Assembly: GCF_006715975.1 (NCBI RefSeq)
Contig: NZ_VFOF01000001.1
Coordinates: 1,705,001-1,769,000, forward strand
DNA length: 64,000 nucleotides
Direction: 5' to 3'
Source of the DNA: Zymomonas mobilis
GTDB lineage: Bacteria > Pseudomonadota > Alphaproteobacteria > Sphingomonadales > Sphingomonadaceae
In this document: positions 44,048 to 53,577 of the stretch, piece after piece
Numbering within the stretch: position 1 is the first letter of the stretch
Layout of the letters: every line of letters begins with the position of its first letter
The notes under the pieces: model-generated
Database searches by the model: none
Told to the model about the DNA's origin: nothing
What the model saw: the letters and a program-made list of their open reading frames with translations, nothing else
Program-made: the position numbers and the translations under genes

Positions 44048-44506
44048 ATGATAAGAGATGAAATAAAAACTGGCCTCATCACTGCCATGAAGGCACATGA
44101 TAGTGAGAAAACCGCCGCATTGCGCTTGATTCAGGCGGCTGTTCGCTATCGCGATATCGAAGAACGCACTGAAAATGACAAAACCGATGACGATAAATTG
44201 GTCATCGAAGTTTTGTTAAAAATGGCAAAGCAGCGCCGCGAATCGATCGATATGTATGAAAAAGGTGGCCGTTCTGAACTGGCCGCGAAAGAACAAGCTG
44301 AATTAGATGTCATCGGTAGCTTTCTGCCAAAGCAGATGAGTGAAGAAGAAGCCAAGACGGCCATCTCTGGTTTAATTCAAGAAACTTCGGCAAGCTCGAT
44401 CAAAGACATGGGCAAGGTTATGGGTTTGATCAAAGAACGCTATGCCACCCAGATGGATATGAGCAAAGCGGGCCCGCTTGTGAAATCCTTGCTAAATCAG
44501 GGCTAA
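44048..44506 (+). CDS. YqeY/GatB-domain-like protein
   Basis: The 152-residue protein matches the YqeY family, related to the tail domain of the GatB amidotransferase subunit. It starts MIRDEIKTGLITAMKAHD, has ALRLIQAAVRYRDIE, the coiled middle with YEKGGRSELAAKEQAEL and the C-terminal IKDMGKVMGLIKERYA. Members may act on tRNA-linked processes, but no reaction is proven. ATG 44048 has AAAGG upstream; 59 in-frame codons before it are not YqeY-like. In many alphaproteobacteria it lies between carA and dnaG, as here. Confidence 0.88.
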   Translation: MIRDEIKTGLITAMKAHDSEKTAALRLIQAAVRYRDIEERTENDKTDDDKLVIEVLLKMAKQRRESIDMYEKGGRSELAAKEQAELDVIGSFLPKQMSEEEAKTAISGLIQETSASSIKDMGKVMGLIKERYATQMDMSKAGPLVKSLLNQG

Positions 44507-45352
44507 TTACTGATCAGATTATTTTTGTCAGAAAGCGGGGAAGGAGCGACCCGCTTTTTGACAAAAAAGCCTTTGATCTAACAAAATAGAAGACCGATCA
44601 ATAATATCTTTTATTCTGAAATGATCCCTGCCCCACTCTTTAGGGCTCGTGCGGCTGTCAAAAAACAAAAAGCCGTAATAAAAGCAGCGAAGGGTAATAG
44701 GGTTGCTATTAGGCATTGGGTCAGAATGCATTAGTAACCCACTGCGTAATTTTGGAAGCGTTTAAGCTTTTGTCCCAAATAGCGACAAAAAGATTTTAGC
44801 GCACAAACTTTCCAGCCAGAACATAGCCGACAAGAGCTGACTTGCTTCGGTCATCGTTTTTTTGATCAAACCTTCTCAAATGTTAGACAGAAATCGCGAA
44901 TAGAAAGCGGCGTCCATTTGGCAAGGATGGAGTCAAATAGCGGCATGTTAGGCTTAGAATTTTTGAAAAGTCTTTGGATAGTAAAATTATAATGCCTTTT
45001 TATGGTTTTATTCATGACCAACTTTCACAGTCACGCTTAATCCTTATAGCGCATTGAAAGAGAAATGCTTTTCAACTGGATAAAACCCGAATTTCTTGCT
45101 ACAAAGGTATAATTATCGGGTGATTCGATATTCTATTTATACCTGCTTCTTTTTTGCCCTGATACCGTTCCAGCTTTGCGGGATGGTGTTCTTGAACAGA
45201 AGACACCGCGGACAAAAACTGACTTTGATGTCAGGGCAGGATAAAAGTCTCACATCCGTTCTACAAAAAAATCCGACTTTATCGTTTACCGGCATAGACA
45301 GCATGACCGCTTATCTGCCGTTTCGTCTTTTTTATGGTCTCATGGGACAATA
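44507..45352. other. 846-bp gene-free region between yqeY and dnaG
   Basis: Right after yqeY a 13-bp hairpin (GTCAGAAAGCGGG 44527-44539 with 44550-44562, one G-T) probably ends its transcript. The remaining 780 bases hold no protein gene I can support; short frames on both strands lack family resemblance or ribosome sites. No tRNA was found. The dnaG-rpoD promoter should lie here. A weak protein-like text on the minus strand (about 44560-44730) could be an old remnant. Confidence 0.5.
44527..44562 (+). terminator. hairpin after the yqeY-like gene
   Basis: A 13-bp stem with a 10-base loop, 20 bases after the stop. The T-run is inside the 3' arm (CTTTTTGAC) rather than after it, so termination strength is uncertain. 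Confidence 0.55.
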
Positions 45353-47236
45353 ATGACCACCGGCCACTTCCTTCCTCCTGAATTTTTGGATGAACTGCGC
45401 CAGCGTATCACGCTGTCTGCGCTGATTGGTCGAACGGTAAAGCTAACCCGTGCTGGACGGGAATTTAAGGCTTGCTGCCCTTTCCATCATGAGAAAACCC
45501 CCAGCTTTTACGTCAATGATGAAAAGGGATTTTATCATTGCTTTGGCTGTGGTGCGCACGGGGATGCCATTCGTTTTCTGACCGAAACGCGCGGATTATC
45601 CTTTATGGAAGCGGTGCGTGAGCTGGCTGGACAAGTCGGGATGGATATTCCCGAAGCTAATCCGGCGGCAGTCAGACAAGCGAAAAAAACAGCCAGTCTT
45701 CATGATATTATGGAAGAAGCGGCAAAGTGGTTTTCAGAGCAGCTGCATGGCATTGAAGGCGCGAATGTCCGCCGATATTTAAGCGAAAGAGGCATTTCGC
45801 CCGCAATTGCGCAGAATTTTGGTCTCGGATTTGCGCCTCATGGGCGAGGACGTTTAAAAAACGCCCTGTCACATCATGCGGTTGAAAAACTGATCGAAGT
45901 GGGTCTGCTGATTTCGGTTGAAGGGCGAGAACCCTATGACCGTTTTCGTGGACGGCTGATGATCCCGATCAGAGATCACCGTGCGCGGGTTATTGCCTTT
46001 GGTGGGCGGCGGCTGGATTCTGCTGATGACGGTGATCCGAACGCAGATAAAGGCCCTAAATACCTTAATTCGCCTGAAACGCCGCTTTTCGATAAGGGGC
46101 GCACCCTTTATAATCTTGATAAAGCAAGTCAGGCAGCAAGGCTAAAAAAACGGCTGATTGTTGTCGAAGGTTACCTCGATGTGATCGGTTTGGCTCAAGC
46201 CGGAATTAATGAAGCTGTTGCCCCGCTTGGCACGGCATTAACGGAAAATCAGATAGAACGGCTTTGGCGCATCGAAGATCGTCCCGTTTTATGTTTCGAT
46301 GGCGATGCAGCGGGTCAAAAGGCGGCAGTTAGGGCGGCTGAACGCGCTCTTATTCAGGCGCATCCCGGTAAAACCTTGTCTTTTGTCACGTTACCCGCGG
46401 GAAAAGACCCCGACGATTTGGTAAAAGAGCGGGGCAAAACGGCGTTTGAAGAGATTCTGTCGCAGCCGATAGCGCTCGATACATTGTTATACCGTTTTGA
46501 AGCCTCGAAAATTGATCCTCAATCGCCAGAGGGACGTGCGGGTTTATCGAAAAGACTGGATGAGTTGGCGGCATCCTGCCGAGATGAGTTTATTGCGCGG
46601 GGTTATCGCAGCAATTTTCGCAATCTGTTTTATGAAAATTTCGGATGGAAGAATAAAAAGCGGCAGGAAGGCCAGACGACGCCCTTGCCCACTATATCCT
46701 CCGATCTTCCTGTCCCAACGCTTACGGGGCTTGAATATCAATATGCCCGCCAACTTTTGATCGGGCTGAGTTTATATCCTGACGTGTTAAAACAACGGCT
46801 GGAAAGAATAGCCGAACTGGCTGTATTAGACCCGAAGCTTAAAAAATGGCGAGATACGCTGATAACCGCTGTCATTGAACAGCCGGATCTTGATAGCGGA
46901 GCAATCAAAGCCATATTGAAAGCGGAAGCCGATGTTGCCGTTGACACATGGGACATAAGAAAAGATTTACGCTTTCCCTTTACACGGCCGGATATCGATC
47001 CGGATTTAGCGATGAAAAGTTTAGTTGCTCTCATTGATCTCATGGTTGAGGAGAGAGAATTAGCAACTGAAGAACAACAGCTGAGGCAGGCATTCACAGA
47101 TGAGCGCTTGCTGGCTGATTATGCAAAGTTAGAGGCAGCACAGGCATTGCTCCGCAAACGCCGTGCTGATTTTCTGGAACGACGTTATATGCTCGGAGTA
47201 GAATTCGAGCTTAGAACAAGGGTGGATGAAGGCTAG
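45353..47236 (+). CDS. dnaG: DNA primase
   Basis: Makes RNA primers for replication. The 627-residue protein has the N-terminal CHC2 zinc finger (Cys42, His45, Cys63, Cys66 in CCPFHHEKTPSF and HCFGCGAHGD), the RNA polymerase core with Toprim motifs VVEGYLDVIGL and CFDGDAAGQKAAVRA, and a C-terminal helicase-binding region. ATG 45353. The stop is directly followed by the rpoD start. Together they are the reduced macromolecular synthesis operon of alphaproteobacteria, without rpsU. Confidence 0.97.
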   Translation: MTTGHFLPPEFLDELRQRITLSALIGRTVKLTRAGREFKACCPFHHEKTPSFYVNDEKGFYHCFGCGAHGDAIRFLTETRGLSFMEAVRELAGQVGMDIPEANPAAVRQAKKTASLHDIMEEAAKWFSEQLHGIEGANVRRYLSERGISPAIAQNFGLGFAPHGRGRLKNALSHHAVEKLIEVGLLISVEGREPYDRFRGRLMIPIRDHRARVIAFGGRRLDSADDGDPNADKGPKYLNSPETPLFDKGRTLYNLDKASQAARLKKRLIVVEGYLDVIGLAQAGINEAVAPLGTALTENQIERLWRIEDRPVLCFDGDAAGQKAAVRAAERALIQAHPGKTLSFVTLPAGKDPDDLVKERGKTAFEEILSQPIALDTLLYRFEASKIDPQSPEGRAGLSKRLDELAASCRDEFIARGYRSNFRNLFYENFGWKNKKRQEGQTTPLPTISSDLPVPTLTGLEYQYARQLLIGLSLYPDVLKQRLERIAELAVLDPKLKKWRDTLITAVIEQPDLDSGAIKAILKAEADVAVDTWDIRKDLRFPFTRPDIDPDLAMKSLVALIDLMVEERELATEEQQLRQAFTDERLLADYAKLEAAQALLRKRRADFLERRYMLGVEFELRTRVDEG

Positions 47237-49261
47237 ATGGCAGAGACGACTACGGCTGATACAAAGAAAAATGCCAGTGATGCGCCGCTGATCGATTTGA
47301 ATGAAACGTCGATCCGTAAATTCATAACGCAAGCCAAAAAGCGCGGATATGTAACCTATGACCAGCTGAATGAAGCCCTTCCACAGGATCAGATGTCTTC
47401 GGAACAGATCGAAGATATTATGTCAGCCCTTTCGGAAATGGGCATCAATATCGTCGAAAATGAAGACAGCGGCGAAGATGGTCAGCAAGAAGAAGAAGAC
47501 ACCGCAGAAGAGTTGCAGGGTGACGGCGGTGATGGCAGCTCTGCCCCTGCTCCGGCTGTTGCCACCAAGAAAGAAACCACCGATCGCACCGATGATCCGG
47601 TGCGTATGTATCTCCGTGAAATGGGCGCGGTTGAACTGCTTAGCCGTGAGGGCGAAATTGCTATCGCCAAGCGGATTGAGGCCGGTCGTGACACGATGAT
47701 TTTAGGGCTGTGTGAAAGCCCGATTACTTTTGACAATATCATCGAATGGTCAAACGCCCTTAACGAAGGCACCCTACAGTTACGTGAAATCATCGATCTT
47801 GATGCGATGCTGACGCAGGGACCGTCCCCTGAACAGTTCGAAGAAGAAGGTGACGATAGCGACAACGAAATCTCCGAACGGAATGCGGGTCCTTCCTTTA
47901 AAGAAGATGAGGAAGAAGACGAAACCGAAGGTGAAGGCGAGCTAGACGAAAACGGTCAGCGGATACAGCGTGAAGCGGACGAGGAAGATGAAAACACCTT
48001 GTCGCTGGCTCAGATGGAAGAGCAGCTTAAACCGGCTTCTTTAGAAAAATTCGCGAAGATCGCTGATCTCTATCGGCAGTTTTCGGTGCTACAAAGCGCA
48101 CGGATGCAGGCATTAGGTGCTAATGACGAATTTCCGGCAGACAAAGAAGACGCCTATCAGTTGCTTAGAGAAGAGCTGACCGCTGAAGTCGAAAGCGTTA
48201 AATTCCATAACGCCCGCATCGAATTCCTAGTTGAACAGCTTTATAACTACAACAGCCGCCTTAGAACTTTAAACGGTCAGATGCTGCGTCTGGCAGAGCG
48301 GTATAAAGTGCCGCGTGACTCCTTCCTCAATGCCTATTTGGGCAAAGAAATGGAAGAGGGTTGGGTTGAACGCGTTACCAAAATAGACAAAAAATGGGCG
48401 AATTTCACGACCAGTGAAGCGGAAAGCATCGAGCGTATCCGTTCCGAAGTGGCCGAGATTGCTCAAGTTACCGGTATGACGCTGAAAGAGCTCCGTCGTA
48501 TTGTGACGATGGTGCAAAAAGGCGAAAGAGAAGCCCGCATCGCCAAGACCGAAATGGTTGAAGCCAATCTGCGTTTGGTTATCTCGATTGCCAAAAAATA
48601 CACCAATCGCGGTTTGCAATTCCTTGATCTTATTCAGGAAGGCAATATCGGGTTGATGAAAGCTGTTGATAAATTTGAATATCGGCGCGGCTATAAATTC
48701 TCGACCTATGCAACATGGTGGATTCGTCAGGCGATTACGCGTTCTATTGCCGATCAGGCGAGAACAATCCGTATTCCGGTTCACATGATCGAAACCATCA
48801 ATAAACTGGTTCGGACGAGCCGCCAGATCTTGCATGAAATCGGACGGGAACCGACACCAGAAGAATTAGCAGAACGTCTGTCTATGCCGCTTGAAAAAGT
48901 GCGCAAGGTCATGAAAATCGCCAAAGAACCGATCAGTCTTGAAACCCCGATCGGTGATGAAGAAGACAGCCATTTGGGCGACTTCATCGAAGATAAAAAC
49001 GCGATTATTCCGGTTGATGCCGCCATTCAGGCCAATCTGAAAGAAACGGTCACCCGCGTTTTGGCTAGCCTGACCCCACGTGAAGAACGTGTTTTGCGGA
49101 TGCGTTTTGGTATCGGCATGAACACTGACCACACGTTGGAAGAAGTCGGACAGCAATTCTCGGTTACCCGCGAACGTATCCGTCAGATCGAAGCCAAGGC
49201 ACTTCGTAAGCTGAAGCATCCTTCTCGTTCACGGAAGATGCGGAGCTTCTTAGATCACTAG
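47237..49261 (+). CDS. rpoD: primary sigma factor RpoD (sigma-70)
   Basis: Housekeeping sigma factor. The 674-residue protein has region 1.1 at the N-terminus, region 1.2 ([20 protein letters not shown]), a long and very acidic non-conserved segment (about residues 195-255, with [18 protein letters not shown]), regions 2.1-2.4 ([40 protein letters not shown]), region 3 and region 4 with helix-turn-helix ([20 protein letters not shown]). The ATG follows the dnaG stop without a gap; the ribosome site GGATGAAGG is inside dnaG, so translation is probably coupled. Confidence 0.98.
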   Translation: MAETTTADTKKNASDAPLIDLNETSIRKFITQAKKRGYVTYDQLNEALPQDQMSSEQIEDIMSALSEMGINIVENEDSGEDGQQEEEDTAEELQGDGGDGSSAPAPAVATKKETTDRTDDPVRMYLREMGAVELLSREGEIAIAKRIEAGRDTMILGLCESPITFDNIIEWSNALNEGTLQLREIIDLDAMLTQGPSPEQFEEEGDDSDNEISERNAGPSFKEDEEEDETEGEGELDENGQRIQREADEEDENTLSLAQMEEQLKPASLEKFAKIADLYRQFSVLQSARMQALGANDEFPADKEDAYQLLREELTAEVESVKFHNARIEFLVEQLYNYNSRLRTLNGQMLRLAERYKVPRDSFLNAYLGKEMEEGWVERVTKIDKKWANFTTSEAESIERIRSEVAEIAQVTGMTLKELRRIVTMVQKGEREARIAKTEMVEANLRLVISIAKKYTNRGLQFLDLIQEGNIGLMKAVDKFEYRRGYKFSTYATWWIRQAITRSIADQARTIRIPVHMIETINKLVRTSRQILHEIGREPTPEELAERLSMPLEKVRKVMKIAKEPISLETPIGDEEDSHLGDFIEDKNAIIPVDAAIQANLKETVTRVLASLTPREERVLRMRFGIGMNTDHTLEEVGQQFSVTRERIRQIEAKALRKLKHPSRSRKMRSFLDH

Positions 49262-49292
49262 AATTAAGCTTTTTAGCTTTTAAAGTGAATAG

Positions 49293-49354
49293 AAAAGCCC
49301 TTTAAAACAGAAGGATACCATTGGTATTCGAAAGTTTTAAGGGGCTTTTTTGTT
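49293..49354. terminator. compound two-stem terminator between rpoD and comM
   Basis: Sixteen bases (49293-49308) pair with 49334-49349 with one G-T, ending in six T. The loop contains its own hairpin ATACCA-T-TGGTAT (49315-49327). On the minus strand the outer stem ends in a shorter T-tract, so it may serve both convergent genes. Confidence 0.88.
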
Positions 49355-50868
49355 TAAGCGACAGGCTGTCTGTGGCGATAGCTTAAGGCTTCGGCGACAT
49401 GGATACGGCTTAAGGTTTCTGCAGCATCCAGATCAGCGATTGTACGAGCAACTTTTAGCAGACGGTAATAGGCACGTGCTGACAACCGCATTTTTTCAAC
49501 CACCTGCATGAGAATTTTTCGGGCAGCATTATCCATCGGTGTTAGTTTTTCAATTAAAGCGCCATCAGCTTCGGCGTTACAGCGGATAACCTTGTCTTGA
49601 TATGTCTGATAGCGGTTATGCTGAATTTCGCGAGCGGCGATAACACGCGCTTTGACCGTTGCAGAAGATTCCCCTTCCGGTAGCAGTAACTCACGCGCCC
49701 CCACTGGCGGCATGTCGATATGGATATCAATGCGGTCTAATAACGGTCCTGATATCTTATTTTGATACTCTGCTGCGCATTTGGGCGCGCGGCTGCAAGC
49801 CAAAGCTGCATCATCAAGATGGCCGCAACGGCAAGGATTCATTGCGGTTATGAGCTGCACCCGCGCAGGAAAACGAATATGCGCATGAGCACGCGCGATC
49901 GAAACTTCGCCATTTTCCAGTGGTTGGCGCAAAGAATCGAGCACGGTTCGTTTAAATTCGGGTAGCTCATCCAAAAATAAAACACCGAGATGCGCTAAAG
50001 TAACTTCCCCCGGTTTTATTCGCTGACCGCCCCCAATGAGTGCCGCCATTGAAGCTGAATGATGCGGGGAACGGAAAGGTCTTTGTTGAATTAATCCGCC
50101 TTGTCGTAGCGTGCCAGCGACAGACGCGATCATCGAAACTTCCAAGGCTTCCCGATTATCGAGAGGAGGCAAAATACCTGGAAGGCAAGCGGCCAACAAA
50201 GACTTTCCAGCCCCCGGAGGCCCGCACATCAGCATATTATGGCCGCCAGCGGCTGCAATTTCTAAAGCCCGCCTAGCCTGTTCTTGTCCTTTTACAGAGG
50301 ATAAATCGGGCCCATTGAAAGGCGTATCAATGACATTCGGTTTTGGTTGAGGAAGGGCGATTTTGCCTTTCAAATGCTGAATCAAAAGCAAGAGATCAGG
50401 CGCAGCTATAATTTCGTCTAGTCCTGACCATGCCGCTTCTGCCCCCAAGCTATCAGCGCAAATCAAACCTAATTCGCAAGAGGCCGCGTGAATGGCAGCG
50501 GGTAATGCACCGGGAGATGCCATGAGCCGCCCATCTAGTCCCAATTCACCCAAGACGACATATTGGCTTAGTGTTTCATTATCCAAAATGCCCATCGATC
50601 CAAGAAGTCCCAAGGCGATAGGTAAATCATAATGGGAGCCTTCCTTGGGAAGGTCGGCAGGAGAAAGATTGACCGTAATCCTTTTGGGAGGAAGCGCCAA
50701 TCCAATCGCGGATAAAGCCGCCCTCACCCGTTCCCGGCTTTCTGAAACAGCCTTATCAGGCAATCCGACAATGGTAAAAGCGGGAACACCAGAAGAAAGC
50801 TGAACCTGAACTTCAATAGGGCGGGCTTCTATGCCTAAAAAAGCCAGACTAGCTACACAAGTTACCAT
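49354..50868 (-). CDS. comM: ComM/YifB-family Mg-chelatase-like AAA+ ATPase
   Basis: The 504-residue protein has the N-terminal ChlI-like domain (VQLSSGVPAFTIVGLPDKAV, ITVNLSPADLPKEGSHYDL), Walker A GPPGAGKS near 215, Walker B VLFLDELPEF near 297 and the C-terminal Mg-chelatase domain (RAYYRLLKVARTIADLD). ComM is a hexameric helicase that drives branch migration in natural transformation. Whether this organism is transformable cannot be seen here. Convergent with rpoD. Confidence 0.92.
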   Translation of the reverse strand: MVTCVASLAFLGIEARPIEVQVQLSSGVPAFTIVGLPDKAVSESRERVRAALSAIGLALPPKRITVNLSPADLPKEGSHYDLPIALGLLGSMGILDNETLSQYVVLGELGLDGRLMASPGALPAAIHAASCELGLICADSLGAEAAWSGLDEIIAAPDLLLLIQHLKGKIALPQPKPNVIDTPFNGPDLSSVKGQEQARRALEIAAAGGHNMLMCGPPGAGKSLLAACLPGILPPLDNREALEVSMIASVAGTLRQGGLIQQRPFRSPHHSASMAALIGGGQRIKPGEVTLAHLGVLFLDELPEFKRTVLDSLRQPLENGEVSIARAHAHIRFPARVQLITAMNPCRCGHLDDAALACSRAPKCAAEYQNKISGPLLDRIDIHIDMPPVGARELLLPEGESSATVKARVIAAREIQHNRYQTYQDKVIRCNAEADGALIEKLTPMDNAARKILMQVVEKMRLSARAYYRLLKVARTIADLDAAETLSRIHVAEALSYRHRQPVA

Positions 50869-51043
50869 GACAATCTATAACCCGCTTTCAATATTATAAT
50901 TTTATTATTTAAGTAATATTTTCTGCATTTCTTTTATGAAAGAAAAATCTTCAATAAAATATTTTTTAGAGCCTTCCAATTACGAATTTTGGTTAAAAAG
51001 TTAATTTAGAATGATCCTGTTAAAATGAATCTTGGAGCAACCG

Positions 51044-51072
51044 TTGACTTTTTCTGTCATCTTCCCTATTCA
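51044..51072 (+). promoter_or_regulatory. rpmH operon promoter
   Basis: TTGACT (51044-51049), 17 bases, TATTCA (51067-51072) is a good sigma-70 promoter. Transcription would begin near 51079, about 60 bases before the coding region and 8 bases before a terminator-like hairpin. Confidence 0.7.
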
Positions 51073-51086
51073 CGCCCATTAGATAT

Positions 51087-51113
51087 GGCTGCCGTATGTC
51101 GGTGGCCTTTTTT
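51087..51113 (+). terminator. attenuator-like hairpin in the rpmH leader
   Basis: GGCTGCCG (51087-51094) pairs with CGGTGGCC (51100-51107), including two G-T pairs, around a five-base loop, followed at once by six T (51108-51113). It has intrinsic-terminator form but lies between the promoter and the rpmH ribosome site. Confidence 0.6.
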
Positions 51114-51138
51114 CACAATCAAGAAATACTGTTGAGGA

Positions 51139-51603
51139 ATGAGCGATGAAGCGCACCTTTCAGCCGAGCAACCTCGTGCGCAAACGCCGGCACGGTTTTC
51201 GTACCCGGTCTGCAACTCCGGGCGGTCGCAAGATTCTGGCAGCCCGTCGGTCTCGCAGCCGCAAGAAACTGTCCGCGTAGCAGTTCTTAAACGCCGCGCT
51301 GATTTTCTTGCGGCCAATCGCGGTAAACGCGTACCGATGCCCGGTTTTATATTGTTAGTTTATCATCGTCATGATGATAATCCGGATATGCGTGTAGGCT
51401 ATACGGTAACAAAGAAAACCGGAAATGCGGTCGTTCGCAACCGGATCAAGCGGCGTTTTAGGGCTTTAATCCAATCACTGCTGCCTGTCGGCGGTGTTAA
51501 AGGTGCCGATCATATTTTAATTGGTCGGCGAGCTGCCTTTCACGGCAATTATGATGATTTGCATCGTCAATTGTCAAAAGCTTTGGCGCGTATGCGGCGA
51601 TGA
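51139..51603 (+). CDS. rnpA: ribonuclease P protein component, N-terminally extended over rpmH
   Basis: Protein subunit of RNase P, which trims tRNA 5' ends with the RNA subunit. The RnpA domain runs from about residue 45: [36 protein letters not shown], then the RNR signature [17 protein letters not shown]. After the rpmH stop (51280) there is no ATG, GTG or TTG in this frame before the domain begins, and upstream the only usual start is ATG 51139, seven bases before the rpmH start. So the 154-residue frame contains all of rpmH in another frame. A nonstandard start near 51275 or a frameshift are the alternatives. Its stop overlaps the yidD start (ATGA). Confidence 0.85.
   Translation: MSDEAHLSAEQPRAQTPARFSYPVCNSGRSQDSGSPSVSQPQETVRVAVLKRRADFLAANRGKRVPMPGFILLVYHRHDDNPDMRVGYTVTKKTGNAVVRNRIKRRFRALIQSLLPVGGVKGADHILIGRRAAFHGNYDDLHRQLSKALARMRR
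51146..51280 (+). CDS. rpmH: 50S ribosomal protein L34
   Basis: The 44-residue basic protein reads [20 protein letters not shown], then [20 protein letters not shown] and KLSA, a full L34. The ribosome site GAGGA (51134-51138) is seven bases before ATG 51146, ideal for this gene. The gene lies wholly within the rnpA frame that opens at 51139. First product of rpmH-rnpA-yidD-yidC-engB, behind a promoter and an attenuator-like hairpin. Confidence 0.96.
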   Translation: MKRTFQPSNLVRKRRHGFRTRSATPGGRKILAARRSRSRKKLSA

Positions 51604-51812
51604 TAGCCCATGCGCTTATTTTGTTGGCCCGTCTGTGGCAATGGGGCCCATCCCGGCTTATGCCGTCTTCCTGCCGCTATTCTCCCAGTTGTTCAGCTTA
51701 TGCCATTACAGCATGGCGTCGATATGGGGCGATCAAGGGAAGCTGGCTTACAATAAAACGTCTAGCCCGTTGCCACCCATGGGGCGGGTGTGGGCATGAT
51801 CCGGTGCCTTGA
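51600..51812 (+). CDS. yidD: membrane protein insertion efficiency factor YidD
   Basis: A 70-residue small basic protein with the YidD block [21 protein letters not shown] and [14 protein letters not shown], containing the conserved cysteines. It helps YidC insert proteins into the membrane. The ATG overlaps the rnpA stop by four bases, so translation is probably coupled. yidC follows after 17 bases. Confidence 0.94.
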   Translation: MIAHALILLARLWQWGPSRLMPSSCRYSPSCSAYAITAWRRYGAIKGSWLTIKRLARCHPWGGCGHDPVP

Positions 51813-51829
51813 AAGGGTGATACAACGAT

Positions 51830-53569
51830 ATGGACGATCAGCATCAACAGCGTAATCTGGTTATTGTTACCATTCTTTCGGCCGCGATTTTATTTGGCTG
51901 GAGCTTTGTAACCAAATATTGGTTGCCGACGAATCCAGCGCCAACGCATCAGGCCAACAATCAGCCTAAAGCAGAATTGAAGGCGGAAGAATCCGGTGAT
52001 AAACCGTTAAGACCCGTCAATCAGGTTTTACAGGAAACGCCTCGTCTGCCTATTTTGACAGAGAGTGTCGAAGGTTCTGTTAATCTGAAAGGGTTACGCC
52101 TTGATGATCTGACCCTTATTCGCCATCGTGAAACACTCGCTAAGAATTCACCTGCCGTTAGATTATTCTCACCAGCGGGAACGCAGGATTCTTGGTTCAC
52201 CTCTTTTGGTTGGACTGGCGAAAATGTTGTTTTACCGGGGGCGGATAGTCTTTGGAAAGCCGACAGCGACAAGCTGACGGCTGAGCATCCTGTTAATTTT
52301 TATTGGAATAACGACCACGGTCAGATTTTCCGTATCACCTTGTCAGTTGATCATGATTACATGTTCAATGCGACTGAGAGTGTGATCAATCGTGGAAATA
52401 GTCCGGTTGTTGTTCAGCCTTATGTCCTGACCAATCATCAGGGTGCCTTTAAGACGGCCAGCTCTTGGACGCTGCATACGGGGCCGATTGGTGTCTTCAA
52501 TGGTTCAGTCAACTATCATGTTGATTTTGCCGATATTGATAAAGCCACCGACAACAGCATCCGTAACAACACCCAAGGCGGCTGGATCGGTTTTTCGGAT
52601 AAATATTGGTTAACGGCACTGGCACCTCATAACCAGAAGATTGCCATTGATACCGATTTCCGGAGCAGCGCCAATCATCATTATCAGGCGGACTTTACAG
52701 TTGCGCCGGTCGTTGTTGGAGCAGGTAAGACAGCCAGCACCAGTGTTGATGTCTTTGCCGGAGCGAAAGAAGTCCGCATCCTTGACCGCTATCGTGATCA
52801 GTTACATCTGCCCCATTTTGATAAGGCGATTGACTGGGGATGGTTTGCGATAATCGAAAAAGTATTTTTCTATTATCTCGACTGGTTATTCTTGCATGTC
52901 GGTAATTATGGCCTCGCCATTATCCTGATGGTGTTCACCATCCGTGCATTGATCTTCCCGATTGCAAACAAGCAATATGCTTCGATGGCCTCTATGCGGC
53001 GTTTACAACCGAAGATGCAGGCTGTTCGTGAACGCTATAAGAATGACGAAGCAAAAATGCGGCAGGAGCTGGTAACGCTCTATCAGAAGGAAAAGGTCAA
53101 TCCTTTTGCCGGATGCTTGCCGATGTTCATTCAGTTCCCGATTTTTATCGCTTTATATAAAACGTTGTTAGTGACGATCGAAAGCCGCCATCAGCCTTTC
53201 ATCCTTTGGATTAAAGATTTGTCGGCGCCGGATCCTTTAACGCCGTTTAATCTTTTCGGTTTGCTGTCCTTTACGCCGCCCCATTTCCTGATGATTGGTG
53301 TATTGCCTATCTTGTTAGGCATTACCATGTGGCTGCAATTCCGTGCTAGCCCGCAGCAGTTGGAACCGGCACAGCAGCAGATCATGAGCTTTTTACCGTT
53401 GATTTCGGTGATATTCATGGCGCCATTAGCAGCTGGTTTGCAGGTTTATTATATCTTTAATAACCTTATCTCACTGGCTCAGATGACGTGGTTACAGCAT
53501 CGCCATTCTACCCCCGAAGAACGGCAGGACAGAGCAGAGAAAAAACGCCTGTCTAAAAAGAAAGCTTAA
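51830..53569 (+). CDS. yidC: membrane protein insertase YidC
   Basis: Inserts membrane proteins with or without SecYEG. The 579-residue protein has an N-terminal membrane anchor (LVIVTILSAAILFGWSFV), the large periplasmic domain of Gram-negative YidC, and the conserved C-terminal five-helix core (WGWFAIIEKVFFYYLDWLF, NPFAGCLPMFIQFPIFIALY, LAAGLQVYYIFNNLISLAQ), ending in a basic tail. ATG 51830 has AAAGGG upstream. engB follows after 8 bases. Confidence 0.97.
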   Translation: MDDQHQQRNLVIVTILSAAILFGWSFVTKYWLPTNPAPTHQANNQPKAELKAEESGDKPLRPVNQVLQETPRLPILTESVEGSVNLKGLRLDDLTLIRHRETLAKNSPAVRLFSPAGTQDSWFTSFGWTGENVVLPGADSLWKADSDKLTAEHPVNFYWNNDHGQIFRITLSVDHDYMFNATESVINRGNSPVVVQPYVLTNHQGAFKTASSWTLHTGPIGVFNGSVNYHVDFADIDKATDNSIRNNTQGGWIGFSDKYWLTALAPHNQKIAIDTDFRSSANHHYQADFTVAPVVVGAGKTASTSVDVFAGAKEVRILDRYRDQLHLPHFDKAIDWGWFAIIEKVFFYYLDWLFLHVGNYGLAIILMVFTIRALIFPIANKQYASMASMRRLQPKMQAVRERYKNDEAKMRQELVTLYQKEKVNPFAGCLPMFIQFPIFIALYKTLLVTIESRHQPFILWIKDLSAPDPLTPFNLFGLLSFTPPHFLMIGVLPILLGITMWLQFRASPQQLEPAQQQIMSFLPLISVIFMAPLAAGLQVYYIFNNLISLAQMTWLQHRHSTPEERQDRAEKKRLSKKKA

Positions 53570-53577
53570 TATTCAAT

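Noticed and set aside
44560-44731. Minus-strand frame after yqeY as a gene
   Set aside because: It reads through the yqeY hairpin region, has no ribosome site and no recognisable domain.
45096-45353. Open frame of 85 codons ending at the dnaG start
   Set aside because: It starts with TTG without a ribosome site and its residues resemble no family; position next to dnaG is not enough.
48269-49219. Long minus-strand frames opposite rpoD
   Set aside because: Antisense shadows of a highly biased gene; no ribosome site or family match.
50869-51043. Possible replication origin near rpmH
   Set aside because: No DnaA-box cluster (TTATCCACA-like) was seen and dnaA is not adjacent.
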